A DNA stretch of 46,949 nt, taken from positions 1 through 46,949 of the forward strand of contig CAILLA010000197.1 in assembly GCA_903834925.1 (NCBI GenBank). Reading direction: 5' to 3'. The notes below the pieces were generated by a model, which saw only the letters and a program-made list of their open reading frames with translations, searched no databases and had not been told where the DNA came from. This document shows, piece by piece, positions 9,478-18,838 of this stretch. This stretch comes from an uncultured Schlesneria sp. GTDB lineage: Bacteria; Planctomycetota; Planctomycetia; Planctomycetales; Planctomycetaceae. A program made the position numbers and the translations under genes. How positions within the stretch are numbered: position 1 is the first letter of the stretch; each line of letters starts with the position of its first letter.

Positions 9478-9536
9478 CCCGACGCGCAAGCGAGGGTCTT
9501 GCAAGTTTTCCTTCCTTCCCTCGCTTGCGCATCGGG
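9478..9536. repeat. REP-like intergenic palindrome
   Basis: The 19-base arms at 9478-9496 (CCCGACGCGCAAGCGAGGG) and 9518-9536 (CCCTCGCTTGCGCATCGGG) pair with one mismatch (a G-U pair possible in RNA) around a 21-nt pyrimidine-rich loop. I recall elements of this consensus as dispersed intergenic repeats in planctomycete genomes. Only one copy is in the window. It lies 18 bases past the ferredoxin stop and upstream of the phosphatase, so it may end the ferredoxin transcript or protect its 3' end. Confidence 0.75.
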
Positions 9537-9553
9537 CTAACGAAAAATCCGGC

Positions 9554-9916
9554 CTATGCTTCCTTCGTCGTCCATTGCGGGGATGGTGAAATTTCAGGAG
9601 TGGGAACCGAGCCTGGCCCAGGTCGACCGCTCCCCTGCACACGGCTGATGCAGCGTACGCTGATGTCGTCCTCACAAAGCATCTGGCAGCTCAGGCGGAC
9701 TCCACTGATTCCTTTGGCGATCAGAAGTTCCTTTTCGGCCAAAGTCATTTCGGAAGGGTCTCCAGCAAGAACCTCGACCCGACACGTCGTGCAGCGAGCG
9801 TTCCCGCCACATGCATGAAGTTGATCAACTCCTGCATCCTCGACAAGTGCGAGAACAAGTCGCTTCCCTTTGGGGACTTCAAATTCGCCAAATCCTTCAA
9901 CAGTAAGCTTGGGCAC
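9554..9916 (-). CDS. 2Fe-2S ferredoxin, GTG start
   Basis: 120 aa, starting at a GTG at 9916 (protein VPKLTVEGFGEFEVPKG). GAGGAAGG seven bases before the GTG is the best ribosome site in the area. An upstream ATG at 9961 and GTG at 9994 would add residues without ferredoxin similarity and lack a site. Cluster ligands are C36, C42, C45 and C77 (CX5CX2C...C), in ACGGNARCTTC and RLSCQMLC. The C-terminal 30 residues are proline/glycine-rich and probably disordered. It is a cytoplasmic one-electron carrier. It follows the lipoate ligase-family gene on the same strand; a link to lipoyl or Fe-S biochemistry is possible but unproven. Confidence 0.92.
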   Translation of the reverse strand: MPKLTVEGFGEFEVPKGKRLVLALVEDAGVDQLHACGGNARCTTCRVEVLAGDPSEMTLAEKELLIAKGISGVRLSCQMLCEDDISVRCISRVQGSGRPGPGSVPTPEISPSPQWTTKEA

Positions 9917-10073
9917 GTTATGACCTTCCTCAAAGATACGACACAACTTGAACAACGACATGATCGAAACGAACGATCCTTTAGTTGGTGTCACAAGTCA
10001 ATCGATGCGGAAGTCCGATTACCGAGTTTGGGAATCAGAGGGAAACTGCAGCTTGATGGGGGACGTTAAATGT

Positions 10074-10829
10074 TCAAAGCTTCCACTCGGTCGAGCCGTA
10101 TCTTGACGTGACGATCTTTCGGGTTTCTTCGAACAAATTCACGGGGCAACTCGATGGTGTGGCGTCCCAGGTTTTCAGCAGAATATTTCTCAATTCCGCC
10201 GCATTCAGAGAGACATTTGTGACAAACTCGAGATGCGGCCGAGTCTGACGGTACTCGGGCTGGCGAGATGGAAAAGCCAGACAGCGGGCCAGCTTCGATA
10301 AATCAAAGTCGTATAACAATGTGCCGTGATGAACGAACGATTTCCGTAGCCACCGCTGTGCGTTGCCCGAGAACTTCCGACCCTCCCAAACCAGATCGCT
10401 TGTTCCCCGAACCGAAATATTCGACAGGACGGAACTCAGTCCAATCGCAAGCCGTTCCATCAGGTCAGTCGTGACACGAGCAATCCCCAATGCCCGATGG
10501 ACATCCGTTAGTGGCAACGCCAATGTATAACAAAGGCAACCTGGACCGAGTAGCACGGTTCCACCGCCACTTGCTCGCCGAAGGATCGGAATTCCTTCGG
10601 CTTTACAGAATTCAGAATCGACTTCCGACTCGGCTCGATTCGACCGCCCAAGAACTACGAAGTATTCCGTTGGCTCCCAAATGCGCAGACAAGCCATCGA
10701 TGGGTTCGCATCGACTTCGGCCAGAATTGCTTCATCGAATGCGAGATTCTCAACATCCGTTGAAAGCGTGACGTCAAATCCAATCAGAGATTTCGGCCAG
10801 ATCAATTCTTCCAAAAGTCCCTCGGGCAT
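10074..10829 (-). CDS. Lipoate/octanoate protein ligase family (LplA/LipM-like)
   Basis: 251 aa. RRASGGGTVL at about 84-93 is the hallmark lipoate/biotin-binding loop, and GRKFSGNAQR at about 151-160 contains the predicted catalytic lysine (K152). The HHGTLLYDFDL segment is also conserved in the family. Members attach lipoate (LplA) or move octanoate (LipM/LipB-like) onto the lipoyl lysine of E2 subunits. The position directly after sucA-sucB-lpd on the same strand indicates that it modifies the E2 encoded here. No lipA (lipoyl synthase) is in the window, so ligase versus octanoyltransferase cannot be decided. The start is the first ATG, but I see no strong ribosome site. Confidence 0.87.
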   Translation of the reverse strand: MPEGLLEELIWPKSLIGFDVTLSTDVENLAFDEAILAEVDANPSMACLRIWEPTEYFVVLGRSNRAESEVDSEFCKAEGIPILRRASGGGTVLLGPGCLCYTLALPLTDVHRALGIARVTTDLMERLAIGLSSVLSNISVRGTSDLVWEGRKFSGNAQRWLRKSFVHHGTLLYDFDLSKLARCLAFPSRQPEYRQTRPHLEFVTNVSLNAAELRNILLKTWDATPSSCPVNLFEETRKIVTSRYGSTEWKL

Positions 10830-10963
10830 AAGTCGTGTCGTGAGTCAGTGGATCGATTTTCGACGGTCCCCACAGCGCTTTAGTCTGACTCGAAACGAAC
10901 GTTGTTGCAACGCGCGATTGGCTGACCTACCCCAAACCCATCCCGCGACGCGCATGAAAAGAT

Positions 10964-12349
10964 TCACATGTGGATTGCGCGGCCGTCGAGGGCGAATGCG
11001 GCTTCTTTGATGGCTTCGGAAAGGGTTGGGTGAGCGTGGCTGGTTCGAGCGATATCTTCGCTGCTCGCGCCAAATTCGATTGCTGCTGCAGCTTCTGCAA
11101 TCAGGTCACCGGCGTGAGCACCAATGATGTGTACCCCCAAGACCCGATCCGTTTCGGCATGAGCCAGAATCTTGACACGTCCCTCGGTTCGCCCAATCGC
11201 CTTAGCTCGGCCATTCGCCAAGAACGGGAATACCCCTTTGCGATAGGGGATTCCTGAATCCTTAAGCTGTTCTTCAGTCTTGCCAACACTGGCAATTTCG
11301 GGGTCAGTATAGACGACACCAGGAATCGCGTCGTAATTCACATGGCAATATTTTCCAGCAAGCCCCTCAGCACATGCGACCCCTTCGTCTTCCGCTTTGT
11401 GGGCAAGCATTGCTCCTGGAACGCAATCGCCGATCGCATAAATGCCGGGAATTGAGGTTTCGAAGCTGTGTGGGTCGATTGTGATGAAGCCGCGTTGATT
11501 CCGGGCAACATTCAATTTCTCGATACCGATATCGTTCGTGTTAGGGAGTCGGCCCACGGCCAGCAGAACTCGGTCACAATCGATTGGGGGTTGGCCATCG
11601 CATTCAACGACGCAGCGCCCGGCGACGACTCGGGCACCGGTTACGCGCATTCCTAATCGAAACTCCAAACCCTGCTTCTGCAGAATCTTTTGAGCTTCTG
11701 TGGCGATCTCCGTATCCATTCCGGGGAGGATTCGGTTGAGGTATTCCAGGACGGTGACCTTTGACCCGAGTCGCGACCAGACGCAACCGAGTTCCAGACC
11801 GATGACACCCGCTCCAATCACTACGAGGTGTTTGGGAACTTCGGGATAACCAAGAGCCTCAGTGCTTGTTCCAATCAGGTTGCCATCGACTTCAACCCCT
11901 TTGAGTGGCGCAGAGTAGCTTCCCGTGGCGATAATGATTTTTTTGCAGGTCAGTTCCACAGGTTGTGGGCCGTCGACGGAAACTTTACCTGGGGCAACAA
12001 TTCGCCCTTTACCTGTATAGCGTGTGATTTTGTTCTTGCGAAACAGCCCTGCGATGCCGTTCGTCAGGGTCGATACAACACCGTCTTTTCGCTTCATCAT
12101 CGCGGCAAGATCGAGCTTCACTCCTTCGACGCCGACACCATACTCGGCCAGGTGATGCTGGGCCATCTGGTAAAGCTCGCTCGCTTCCAACAGCGCTTTG
12201 CTGGGAATACAGCCAATCCGAAGGCAGGTTCCGCCTAAAGCCCCTTCAAATTCGACAACGCCAACGTTCATCCCAAGCTGAGCCGCACGAATCGCCGCAA
12301 CGTATCCACCGGGGCCGGCACCAATCACAACCAAATCATGTTCAGGCAT
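10964..12349 (-). CDS. lpd: Dihydrolipoyl dehydrogenase (E3)
   Basis: 461 aa, usual family length. FAD-binding GAGPGGYVAAIRAAQLG is at about 10-26, and the redox-active disulfide C42/C47 is in GGTCLRIGCIPSK. A second dinucleotide-binding loop VIGAGVIGLELG follows near 178. The C-terminal HAHPTLSEA contains the catalytic His-Glu pair. It reoxidises dihydrolipoamide on E2, passing electrons to NAD+. Here it completes the 2-oxoglutarate dehydrogenase complex with the two upstream genes and may also serve pyruvate dehydrogenase or the glycine cleavage system. A GGAA-containing site precedes the ATG. The first disulfide motif reads CLRIGC rather than the common CLNVGC, a normal variation. Confidence 0.97.
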   Translation of the reverse strand: MPEHDLVVIGAGPGGYVAAIRAAQLGMNVGVVEFEGALGGTCLRIGCIPSKALLEASELYQMAQHHLAEYGVGVEGVKLDLAAMMKRKDGVVSTLTNGIAGLFRKNKITRYTGKGRIVAPGKVSVDGPQPVELTCKKIIIATGSYSAPLKGVEVDGNLIGTSTEALGYPEVPKHLVVIGAGVIGLELGCVWSRLGSKVTVLEYLNRILPGMDTEIATEAQKILQKQGLEFRLGMRVTGARVVAGRCVVECDGQPPIDCDRVLLAVGRLPNTNDIGIEKLNVARNQRGFITIDPHSFETSIPGIYAIGDCVPGAMLAHKAEDEGVACAEGLAGKYCHVNYDAIPGVVYTDPEIASVGKTEEQLKDSGIPYRKGVFPFLANGRAKAIGRTEGRVKILAHAETDRVLGVHIIGAHAGDLIAEAAAAIEFGASSEDIARTSHAHPTLSEAIKEAAFALDGRAIHM

Positions 12350-12512
12350 TTTTATTTCCGCAGATCGTTTAGCATTGTCGATGGATGAAGTTTGAGGTTG
12401 TGTACCACTGACGCAATGGTTCTCCCGTCAGTGTTCCCGGTGAGTTGCGGTAATGCTCGTCGCCACTTAAAACGGATGCCTGCCAAACCAACAAGATCGT
12501 TCGTGATTCGGT

Positions 12513-13751
12513 TCAGACATCCAGGAGCAATCGAACGGGGTTTTCGAGGCAATCTTTGATTCGTTTCAGGAATGAAACCGCCTCACGACCATCGACAATC
12601 CGATGATCATAAGTCAGCGCAAGGTACATCATCGGACGGATCACAACCTGACCGTCGCGAGCCACCGGGCGGTCCTGAATCGCATGCATACCAAGGACAC
12701 CGCTTTGTGGAGGATTCACGATGGGCGTCGAAAGCAGCGAGCCATAAACGCCACCGTTCGTGATTGTAAACGTGCCGCCAGTCAGCTCCTGCGGGCTGAG
12801 TGTGTTCTCTTTGACCTTATTGGCGAAGACGGCGATTGCCTGTTCGATCTGCGCGAACCCCATTCGTTCGGCGTTTCGAAGAACGGGAACGACCAGTCCT
12901 TTTCCTCCACCGATTGCGATACCAATATCAAAGTAGTTGTGATAAACGATTTCCGTTCCTTGAATCTCGGCATTGATTGCAGGGTATGTCTGCAATGCGT
13001 CGATTGAAGCCTTGACGAAAAACGACATGAATCCAAGCTTGATCCCATATCGCTGGGTAAACGCATCCTGATGTTGTTTGCGGAGGTCCATGATGGCCGT
13101 CATGTCCACTTCGTTGAATGTCGTCAACAGGGCTGCGTTCGTTTGTGCTTCCACCAGGCGAGACGCAATCCGTTTTCGAATCGGGCTCATCATCTGCCGT
13201 TTCTCTGAACGCTCACCAGAGGCGATCGTTCGCACCGTTTCGACAACGGGGGCGGCGACAGGAGCAACCGGAACCGGTTTTGAAATCGCTGTGGTTGGTG
13301 TCGTCGGAGACGCAACCTGACGTTGAACATCTTCCTTCAGCATTCGTCCTCCAGGTCCCGTTGCCGTGACCTGGGATGGCTTAAGTCCATTTTCTGCGAG
13401 AGCCGCCGCTGCCGCCGGCATGATTCGAGCCTCTGCCGGTCCTGCAGGCTTCGATATCGAGGCGACGGGCGTTGCTGTCGGAATTGCACCAGGCGTTCCT
13501 GTCGTCGCCGTATCGTCAATCAGTGCGATCACAGCGGGGAGCTCGATCGTGTCACCCGGGTTAAACAACAATTTGGTCACAACTCCACCTTTTGGAGCGG
13601 GCCATTTGGTTGTTGCTTTATCACTTTCGAGTTCCACAAGTTCGCCGTCAGCGGCAATCACCTGGCCGACTTGTTTCAACCATTCCACAACGACGACCTC
13701 AGAGACAGAATCTCCAAAATCACCCTTTTTCAGCTGTACTTCGACTGTCAT
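12513..13751 (-). CDS. sucB: Dihydrolipoamide succinyltransferase (2-oxoglutarate dehydrogenase E2)
   Basis: 412 aa. One N-terminal lipoyl domain has the modified lysine K45 in [14 protein letters not shown]. An Ala/Pro/Thr-rich linker leads to a peripheral subunit-binding domain at about 105-142 ([26 protein letters not shown]), another linker, and a catalytic acyltransferase domain from about 180 with the active-site [10 protein letters not shown] near residue 385. It transfers succinyl groups from the lipoyl arm to CoA in the TCA cycle. It begins 52 bases after sucA ends, which fits cotranscription. The motif TTKWPAP in place of the common TVEVPAP is a small deviation next to the lipoyl lysine. 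Confidence 0.96.
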   Translation of the reverse strand: MTVEVQLKKGDFGDSVSEVVVVEWLKQVGQVIAADGELVELESDKATTKWPAPKGGVVTKLLFNPGDTIELPAVIALIDDTATTGTPGAIPTATPVASISKPAGPAEARIMPAAAAALAENGLKPSQVTATGPGGRMLKEDVQRQVASPTTPTTAISKPVPVAPVAAPVVETVRTIASGERSEKRQMMSPIRKRIASRLVEAQTNAALLTTFNEVDMTAIMDLRKQHQDAFTQRYGIKLGFMSFFVKASIDALQTYPAINAEIQGTEIVYHNYFDIGIAIGGGKGLVVPVLRNAERMGFAQIEQAIAVFANKVKENTLSPQELTGGTFTITNGGVYGSLLSTPIVNPPQSGVLGMHAIQDRPVARDGQVVIRPMMYLALTYDHRIVDGREAVSFLKRIKDCLENPVRLLLDV

Positions 13752-13803
13752 AAGACTTCGTCTTCCTTTTCCTGTCGGACAGGGCGTTGTTCAACGTGAT
13801 CGA

Positions 13804-16722
13804 CTAGTGATGGCCTGACGCCTTTGTCGATGGACCAATGACCTTTGTTAAAATCTCGTTTTGCTCGATCGCATGACTTTCATGTGATCCTGTCGCGGGG
13901 CTTGCGGAAGCAGGCCGAGCGACACCCGAAAATGGATATCGGCGGAAAATCGATTCGCCCCAAAGGACTCGAAGGAATCGCCACGCGCCCATGTTTTCAG
14001 GTTCTTCTTGAGCCCATACGACCGGGGTTCCGTCAGAATAGGCCGAAAGCAGCTGCTCCAGCTCAGCTTCCGGGACGGGATAGAGTTGTTCCAATCGTAA
14101 AATTGCGACATCAGTTCGGTGCAATTCCTCGCGACGATCAGCAAGTTCGTAATAGATTTTGCCGGAACACAGGACAATCTGCTTGACCTCGCTGGCAGGA
14201 CGTTCGAGCGAATCGGGCAAGACGCGTCGGAACGTGCCCGTCGCGAGATCACTCATCGGCGAGGTGGCCTGACGCATGCGAAGCATTTCTTTCGGCGTCA
14301 TCACGATCAATGGCTTTCTCCATTTTCGATGAACTTGCCGACGCAATACGTGAAAAATCTGAGCCGGGGTTGTTGGGTACACAATCTGAACGTTGTCTTC
14401 GGCGGCCAGTTGCAGGAAGCGTTCCAATCGGGCACTCGAATGCTCAGGCCCATTCCCTTCGAAACCGTGAGGCAACAGTAAAACCAGGCCGCTTAGCCGG
14501 TTCCATTTGTCTTCTGCGCTGACGATAAACTGGTCGATGATGACCTGGGCCACGTTAACGAAGTCGCCGAACTGAGCTTCCCAGCAAACCAGCCCGTCAG
14601 GAGTGTCCAGACTGTAACCATATTCGTAGCCAAGAACGCCCGCCTCGCACAGGCAGCTGTTCACGATTTCGATTGGCGCTTGATCCGGCGAGAGATGTGC
14701 CAGAGGCATGTAAGTCCGGTCATTTTCATAGTCATGAAAAACGGCATGCCGATGGCCGAATGTTCCACGTTCTGCATCCTGACCATGCAGCCGAATGCGA
14801 TGCCCTTCAACGCTTAGCGTGGCCAGCGCCAGCGCTTCGCCACTCGCCCAGTCAAGAGGTTGCTTACCCTGCGCGATCGCCAATCGCTTCGTCATAACCG
14901 CTAACGTACTTTGTGGGTTGACAACTTTTGGGTGAGGATGAAAGTCGTCCGGAAGTACGGTCAACTTCTCTAAAAGCGCTGACAGCTTTTCAACTGTGAC
15001 ACCCGTATCGACTTCCGGAATTCCCGCTTCGTTGCCACCAAGGTAACCTCGCCAGGTTCCTTGGAGCATGTCCCAGCGGTGCTCATAATTTGGACCGTTG
15101 GCCACTTCAAGTTCTGATTCCAATTGCTGGCGATGGACGAATTGCAAACGGTTTGCTTCTTCTTCCGTAATGCCGCCCATCTTCAGCATTTGATCAAGAT
15201 AACTTTGTCCCACTTTTTTGCGGGATTTGATTTGACGATACATCACCGGCTGCGTGAACGAAGGTTCGTCGTTTTCGTTGTGTCCGCGTAACCGGTAACA
15301 GTACATATCAATCACGACATCGCTGTGAAACTGTTGCCGAAAATCCATGGCGAGACGAATCACTTGAGCCACTGCTTCTGGATCTTCCCCATTCACATGG
15401 AAAATCGGAATCTGCAACATTTTGGCGACATCGGTCGCATAAGGGGTCGAACGAGCCTGTGCAGGCCCCGTCGTAAAGCCGATTTGATTGTTCACCACGA
15501 CATGAACTGTGCCACCGATTCGAGTCGCTTCAAGTGAATTGAGGTTCAGCGTCTCTTGAATAATCCCTTCACCGGCGAATGCAGCATCGCCATGTATCAA
15601 CAAACAGACCACTTTTTCGCGAGAAGTATCGCCATTTCGGTCTTGTTTCGCGCGAACGCGGCCCATGGCAACCGGGTTGACAAACTCAAGATGGCTGGGA
15701 TTAAAACAGAGCGACAGGTGCATTTTTCGACCGTCGCCCGAATGCCAGTCGTTGCTGTAACCAAGATGGTACTTCACGTCGCCACGGCCCGTATTCAGTT
15801 CGGGGTCCAGGTCAGCAAACTCACGGAAAATCGCTCGCGGCGCCTTCCCCATGATACTTGCAAGGACATTCAGTCGACCTCGATGCGCCATGCCTAGCAC
15901 AATTTCTTCGACGCCCTGATCGGCCGCCTGATAAATCGCCAATTCCAATAGGGGAATCAGTGTTTCAGCACCTTCGAGGGAAAAGCTCTTTGCGCCTTTG
16001 AATTTGTTGAGGATAAATTCTTCGAAAACGACCGCATCGCTAAGTCGTTTCAAAATCCGCTTTTGCTCCTGCAATGTCAATTGAATGCGGTTTTCGGTGG
16101 ACTCCATCCGGTCCTGCAACCATTCGCGAACTTTCATGTCATCAATGTGCATGAACTGCACGCCGATGGACCGGCAATATGTGTTTCGCATCCATTGGGT
16201 CACTTCGCGGACGGTTCGAAAATTCTGCCCTGTGGCAGACATGGTCGATACCTGACGCTCCATATCGGCTTCAGTTAAGCCGCAACTGAACGGATCAAGT
16301 TCGGCGACCTTGGGTCGAGGCTGACCCAATGGGTCGATATCAGCAACATAATGCCCCATCACTCGGTAATTTCGGATTAACCGCTCGACGCGTTCTTGGA
16401 GGATTGCGTAGTCCAGTTGAATCGGACTGACAACACCCGTTCCCACCGACGGTGCCCGAAACAAACTGGGATCGTGCAGTTCCCCACCGGCCCGCGTCTG
16501 GCTGTCGACAATTTGCTGAAAGTAAACCTGCCAATCGTGGGTGACAGAACCTGGATCGTTCAGATAGTCCAAGTATAAAGCTTCGACATACGTCAGGTTT
16601 GAGTCGTGGTTGGTCATTCCACTCCCGTAGTCTGTAAGCGCCTGGTCGCCATTGCGCGAACCATGAGAATTTGCCGAACTCTTCGAAGAAGAGCGACTTG
16701 AAAGCGTATCTGATGGACTCAT
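13804..16722 (-). CDS. sucA: 2-oxoglutarate dehydrogenase E1 component
   Basis: 972 aa, slightly longer than E. coli SucA (933). After a Ser-rich N-terminal tail of about 35 residues comes the E2-binding region (YVEALYLDYLNDP), then IDPLGQPRPKVAELDPF. The thiamine diphosphate domain includes GMAHRGRLNVLA, HLGYSNDW and HGDAAFAGEGI, and the C-terminal transketolase-like domain has HGFEGNGPEHSSARLERFLQ. It decarboxylates 2-oxoglutarate and transfers succinyl to the E2 lipoyl arm. It is the first gene of the sucA-sucB-lpd-ligase cluster. The start is the first ATG after stop-containing sequence; its ribosome site is weak, and an internal ATG about 36 residues in (MTNHDSNLTY) could be used instead. 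Confidence 0.97.
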   Translation of the reverse strand: MSPSDTLSSRSSSKSSANSHGSRNGDQALTDYGSGMTNHDSNLTYVEALYLDYLNDPGSVTHDWQVYFQQIVDSQTRAGGELHDPSLFRAPSVGTGVVSPIQLDYAILQERVERLIRNYRVMGHYVADIDPLGQPRPKVAELDPFSCGLTEADMERQVSTMSATGQNFRTVREVTQWMRNTYCRSIGVQFMHIDDMKVREWLQDRMESTENRIQLTLQEQKRILKRLSDAVVFEEFILNKFKGAKSFSLEGAETLIPLLELAIYQAADQGVEEIVLGMAHRGRLNVLASIMGKAPRAIFREFADLDPELNTGRGDVKYHLGYSNDWHSGDGRKMHLSLCFNPSHLEFVNPVAMGRVRAKQDRNGDTSREKVVCLLIHGDAAFAGEGIIQETLNLNSLEATRIGGTVHVVVNNQIGFTTGPAQARSTPYATDVAKMLQIPIFHVNGEDPEAVAQVIRLAMDFRQQFHSDVVIDMYCYRLRGHNENDEPSFTQPVMYRQIKSRKKVGQSYLDQMLKMGGITEEEANRLQFVHRQQLESELEVANGPNYEHRWDMLQGTWRGYLGGNEAGIPEVDTGVTVEKLSALLEKLTVLPDDFHPHPKVVNPQSTLAVMTKRLAIAQGKQPLDWASGEALALATLSVEGHRIRLHGQDAERGTFGHRHAVFHDYENDRTYMPLAHLSPDQAPIEIVNSCLCEAGVLGYEYGYSLDTPDGLVCWEAQFGDFVNVAQVIIDQFIVSAEDKWNRLSGLVLLLPHGFEGNGPEHSSARLERFLQLAAEDNVQIVYPTTPAQIFHVLRRQVHRKWRKPLIVMTPKEMLRMRQATSPMSDLATGTFRRVLPDSLERPASEVKQIVLCSGKIYYELADRREELHRTDVAILRLEQLYPVPEAELEQLLSAYSDGTPVVWAQEEPENMGAWRFLRVLWGESIFRRYPFSGVARPASASPATGSHESHAIEQNEILTKVIGPSTKASGHH

Positions 16723-17045
16723 CTTGATCGTTTCTGATCCCGAGTCAGGCGGTGGATACTCCGTACCGACCGATTACGGCCGACGCCTCTCCACCACATG
16801 AAATTCCAATCGAGAGAACCTGTAATTTCCAACTTAAAAGCGGATTTCCGATCAATTCTACGCACAATGATGAGGCAACCAAGGCAAGAAAACCGGAATC
16901 CACCGTTGACTGTAGCAGACCGTATCAGGAATGGGGAGTTTGGCAAACAGGAATTTTTGTTCAATTTGGCTAGGACTTTTCCAACAAAAAGCGTTCTTTT
17001 CTTCGCAAGCTGGGATGATTCCCACTTTCACGCTAGAATCACGCC
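16723..17045. other. Divergent promoter region between sucA and DEAD-box helicase
   Basis: No gene is seen; short frames here have no family likeness. It must hold the promoters of the minus-strand 2-oxoglutarate dehydrogenase cluster and the plus-strand helicase. The only clear element is a -10-like TAGAAT directly before the helicase start (separate entry). An A/T-rich run, TTTTTGTTCAATTTGG, is centred near 16960. Confidence 0.5.
17034..17039 (+). promoter_or_regulatory. Possible -10 element giving a leaderless helicase mRNA
   Basis: TAGAAT (five of six bases matching TATAAT) ends six bases before the helicase ATG at 17046. If used, transcription would start at or next to the ATG. No Shine-Dalgarno sequence precedes this ATG, which fits leaderless translation. 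No good -35 box is seen at 16-18 bases upstream, so the call is tentative. Confidence 0.3.
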
Positions 17046-18830
17046 ATGACACAAAAATCTTTTTCCGAACTGGGACTTTCACCCGAAGTTCTCAAAGCCG
17101 TCGAGCGAATGGGGTTTGAGCAGGCGTCGCCAATCCAGGCTGAGGCGATTCCTCCGATTATTGAAGGCCGCGATGTCATAGGGCAGTCACAGACAGGTTC
17201 TGGCAAGACCGCTGCGTTTGGCATTCCCGCTGTCGAATTGGCCGATCCGACAAGTCGCGCCGTTCAGGTTCTGATGATGTGCCCGACTCGTGAACTCGCG
17301 TCTCAAGTCGCCGAGGAAATCTCGAAGCTGGCACACTTTAAGAAGGGAATACGCGAACTCCCAATCTTTGGCGGGCAGAGTTATGACCACCAGTTTCGTG
17401 GCCTGAAAGCAGGGCCGCAAATTGTAATCGGCACCCCTGGTCGATTGATTGATCACATCAAGCAAGGGACATTGTCGCTAAGCTCGGTGAAAATGGTCGT
17501 TCTGGATGAAGCGGATCGAATGCTCGACATGGGCTTCCGAGACGATATTGAAAAGATTCTTGAGTCGGTTCCGACCGAACGCCAGGTCGTTCTTTTCTCT
17601 GCGACCGTTCCTCCGCCGATCCGAAAAATCATCGAACGGTTTACGAGCAATCCCGTCACAGTTCGAATCGAAGCGACGGCGATGAATATCCCGGCGATCG
17701 AACAAACGTATGTCGAAGTTGACTATCGGTCAAAGACGGAAGTTTTGTGCCGCCTTTTGGATTTGCACGAAGTTCGCTATGGGTTGGTCTTTGGGTTTAC
17801 AAAAGTTCAAGTGGATTCGCTGACCGAAGCACTGATCGCCCGGGGATACAATGCCGACAAGCTGCACGGTGACATGACCCAGCCGATGCGTGAACGGACA
17901 ATGAAGAGATTTCGCGACAGAAAGATAGAACTACTTGTTGCAACAGATGTTGCAGCACGCGGACTGGATGTCGATGACCTTGAAATCGTGTTCAATTACG
18001 AACTACCTCATGACGCCGAAGATTACGTCCATCGAATTGGCCGGACAGGTCGAGCCGGTAAGAGTGGCAAGGCGATTAGTCTTGTCAGTGGTCGTGAGTT
18101 CGGTCGGCTGCAACAAATTATTCGATTCACAAAGTCCAAGATACCCAGGCAGTCCGTGCCACGTCTTGAAGAGCTTGAGCAGAAGCACGCAAGCCGACTC
18201 GTGGAGTCGCTCCACAATACGATCCAGGCAGGAGATTTCAAGCCACAGGATAAGTTGCTTGAGGACTTGATCGAAGCTGGACACGCTCCGGGCGAGATCG
18301 TTTCGGCGTTAATGCATTTATTGGCGGGAGAGAGTTCTCGTGCCCCCGAACGAATCGCGGAAGATGATCCTCGTCCGCAACGCCGCCCGCCACGAGATAA
18401 TTCGTTTGAAAGCCGGCCTCCGCGTCAGGAACGTGATGATGGTCCCCCAAAGATGACGAGGCCACGTGAGTCCACTGGTCGAGGTCATTCAGATCGAAGT
18501 CATTCCGAGAGCCAAGCCCCGAGAATCGACGAAACCGGGGTGTGGATTAAGTTCAATGTTGGTGATAACGCAGGCGTCACGCCGGGAGACTTCGTTGGTT
18601 GTATTGCAAACGAAGCGGGTGTCCCTCGAACCGTGATTGGCGGAATTCAGATTCTGGCGACAGTCAGCTTTGTCCAGGTCGCCGTTGAATGTGCGGATCA
18701 AATTCTCGATGCCGTACAAGGCGTTCGCTTAAGGGGACGACGAGTTCAGGCGATACCTGGACTTCCGCCGCGCCGAGACTTCAAGGCACCCCCTGGAGAC
18801 GGCCCTCCCCGCCGCGGTCGGCAGCGATGA
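17046..18830 (+). CDS. deaD: DEAD-box RNA helicase with DbpA-type RNA-binding domain
   Basis: 594 aa. N-terminal Q motif (FEQASPIQ, about 24-31), motif I SQTGSGKT (48-55), PTRELASQ, TPGR, DEAD (155-158), SAT, and in the second RecA domain ATDVAARGLDVDDL and HRIGRTGR (about 329-336). A basic, Arg/Pro/Ser-rich linker (about 430-495) leads to a C-terminal DbpA-like RRM near 497-575 (GVWIKFNVGDNAGVTPGDF). It unwinds RNA using ATP, with roles in ribosome assembly and cold adaptation in related proteins. The gene lacks a ribosome site and may be leaderless. It ends eight bases before convergent riboflavin synthase. Confidence 0.95.
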   Translation: MTQKSFSELGLSPEVLKAVERMGFEQASPIQAEAIPPIIEGRDVIGQSQTGSGKTAAFGIPAVELADPTSRAVQVLMMCPTRELASQVAEEISKLAHFKKGIRELPIFGGQSYDHQFRGLKAGPQIVIGTPGRLIDHIKQGTLSLSSVKMVVLDEADRMLDMGFRDDIEKILESVPTERQVVLFSATVPPPIRKIIERFTSNPVTVRIEATAMNIPAIEQTYVEVDYRSKTEVLCRLLDLHEVRYGLVFGFTKVQVDSLTEALIARGYNADKLHGDMTQPMRERTMKRFRDRKIELLVATDVAARGLDVDDLEIVFNYELPHDAEDYVHRIGRTGRAGKSGKAISLVSGREFGRLQQIIRFTKSKIPRQSVPRLEELEQKHASRLVESLHNTIQAGDFKPQDKLLEDLIEAGHAPGEIVSALMHLLAGESSRAPERIAEDDPRPQRRPPRDNSFESRPPRQERDDGPPKMTRPRESTGRGHSDRSHSESQAPRIDETGVWIKFNVGDNAGVTPGDFVGCIANEAGVPRTVIGGIQILATVSFVQVAVECADQILDAVQGVRLRGRRVQAIPGLPPRRDFKAPPGDGPPRRGRQR

Positions 18831-18838
18831 AGCTTCCC

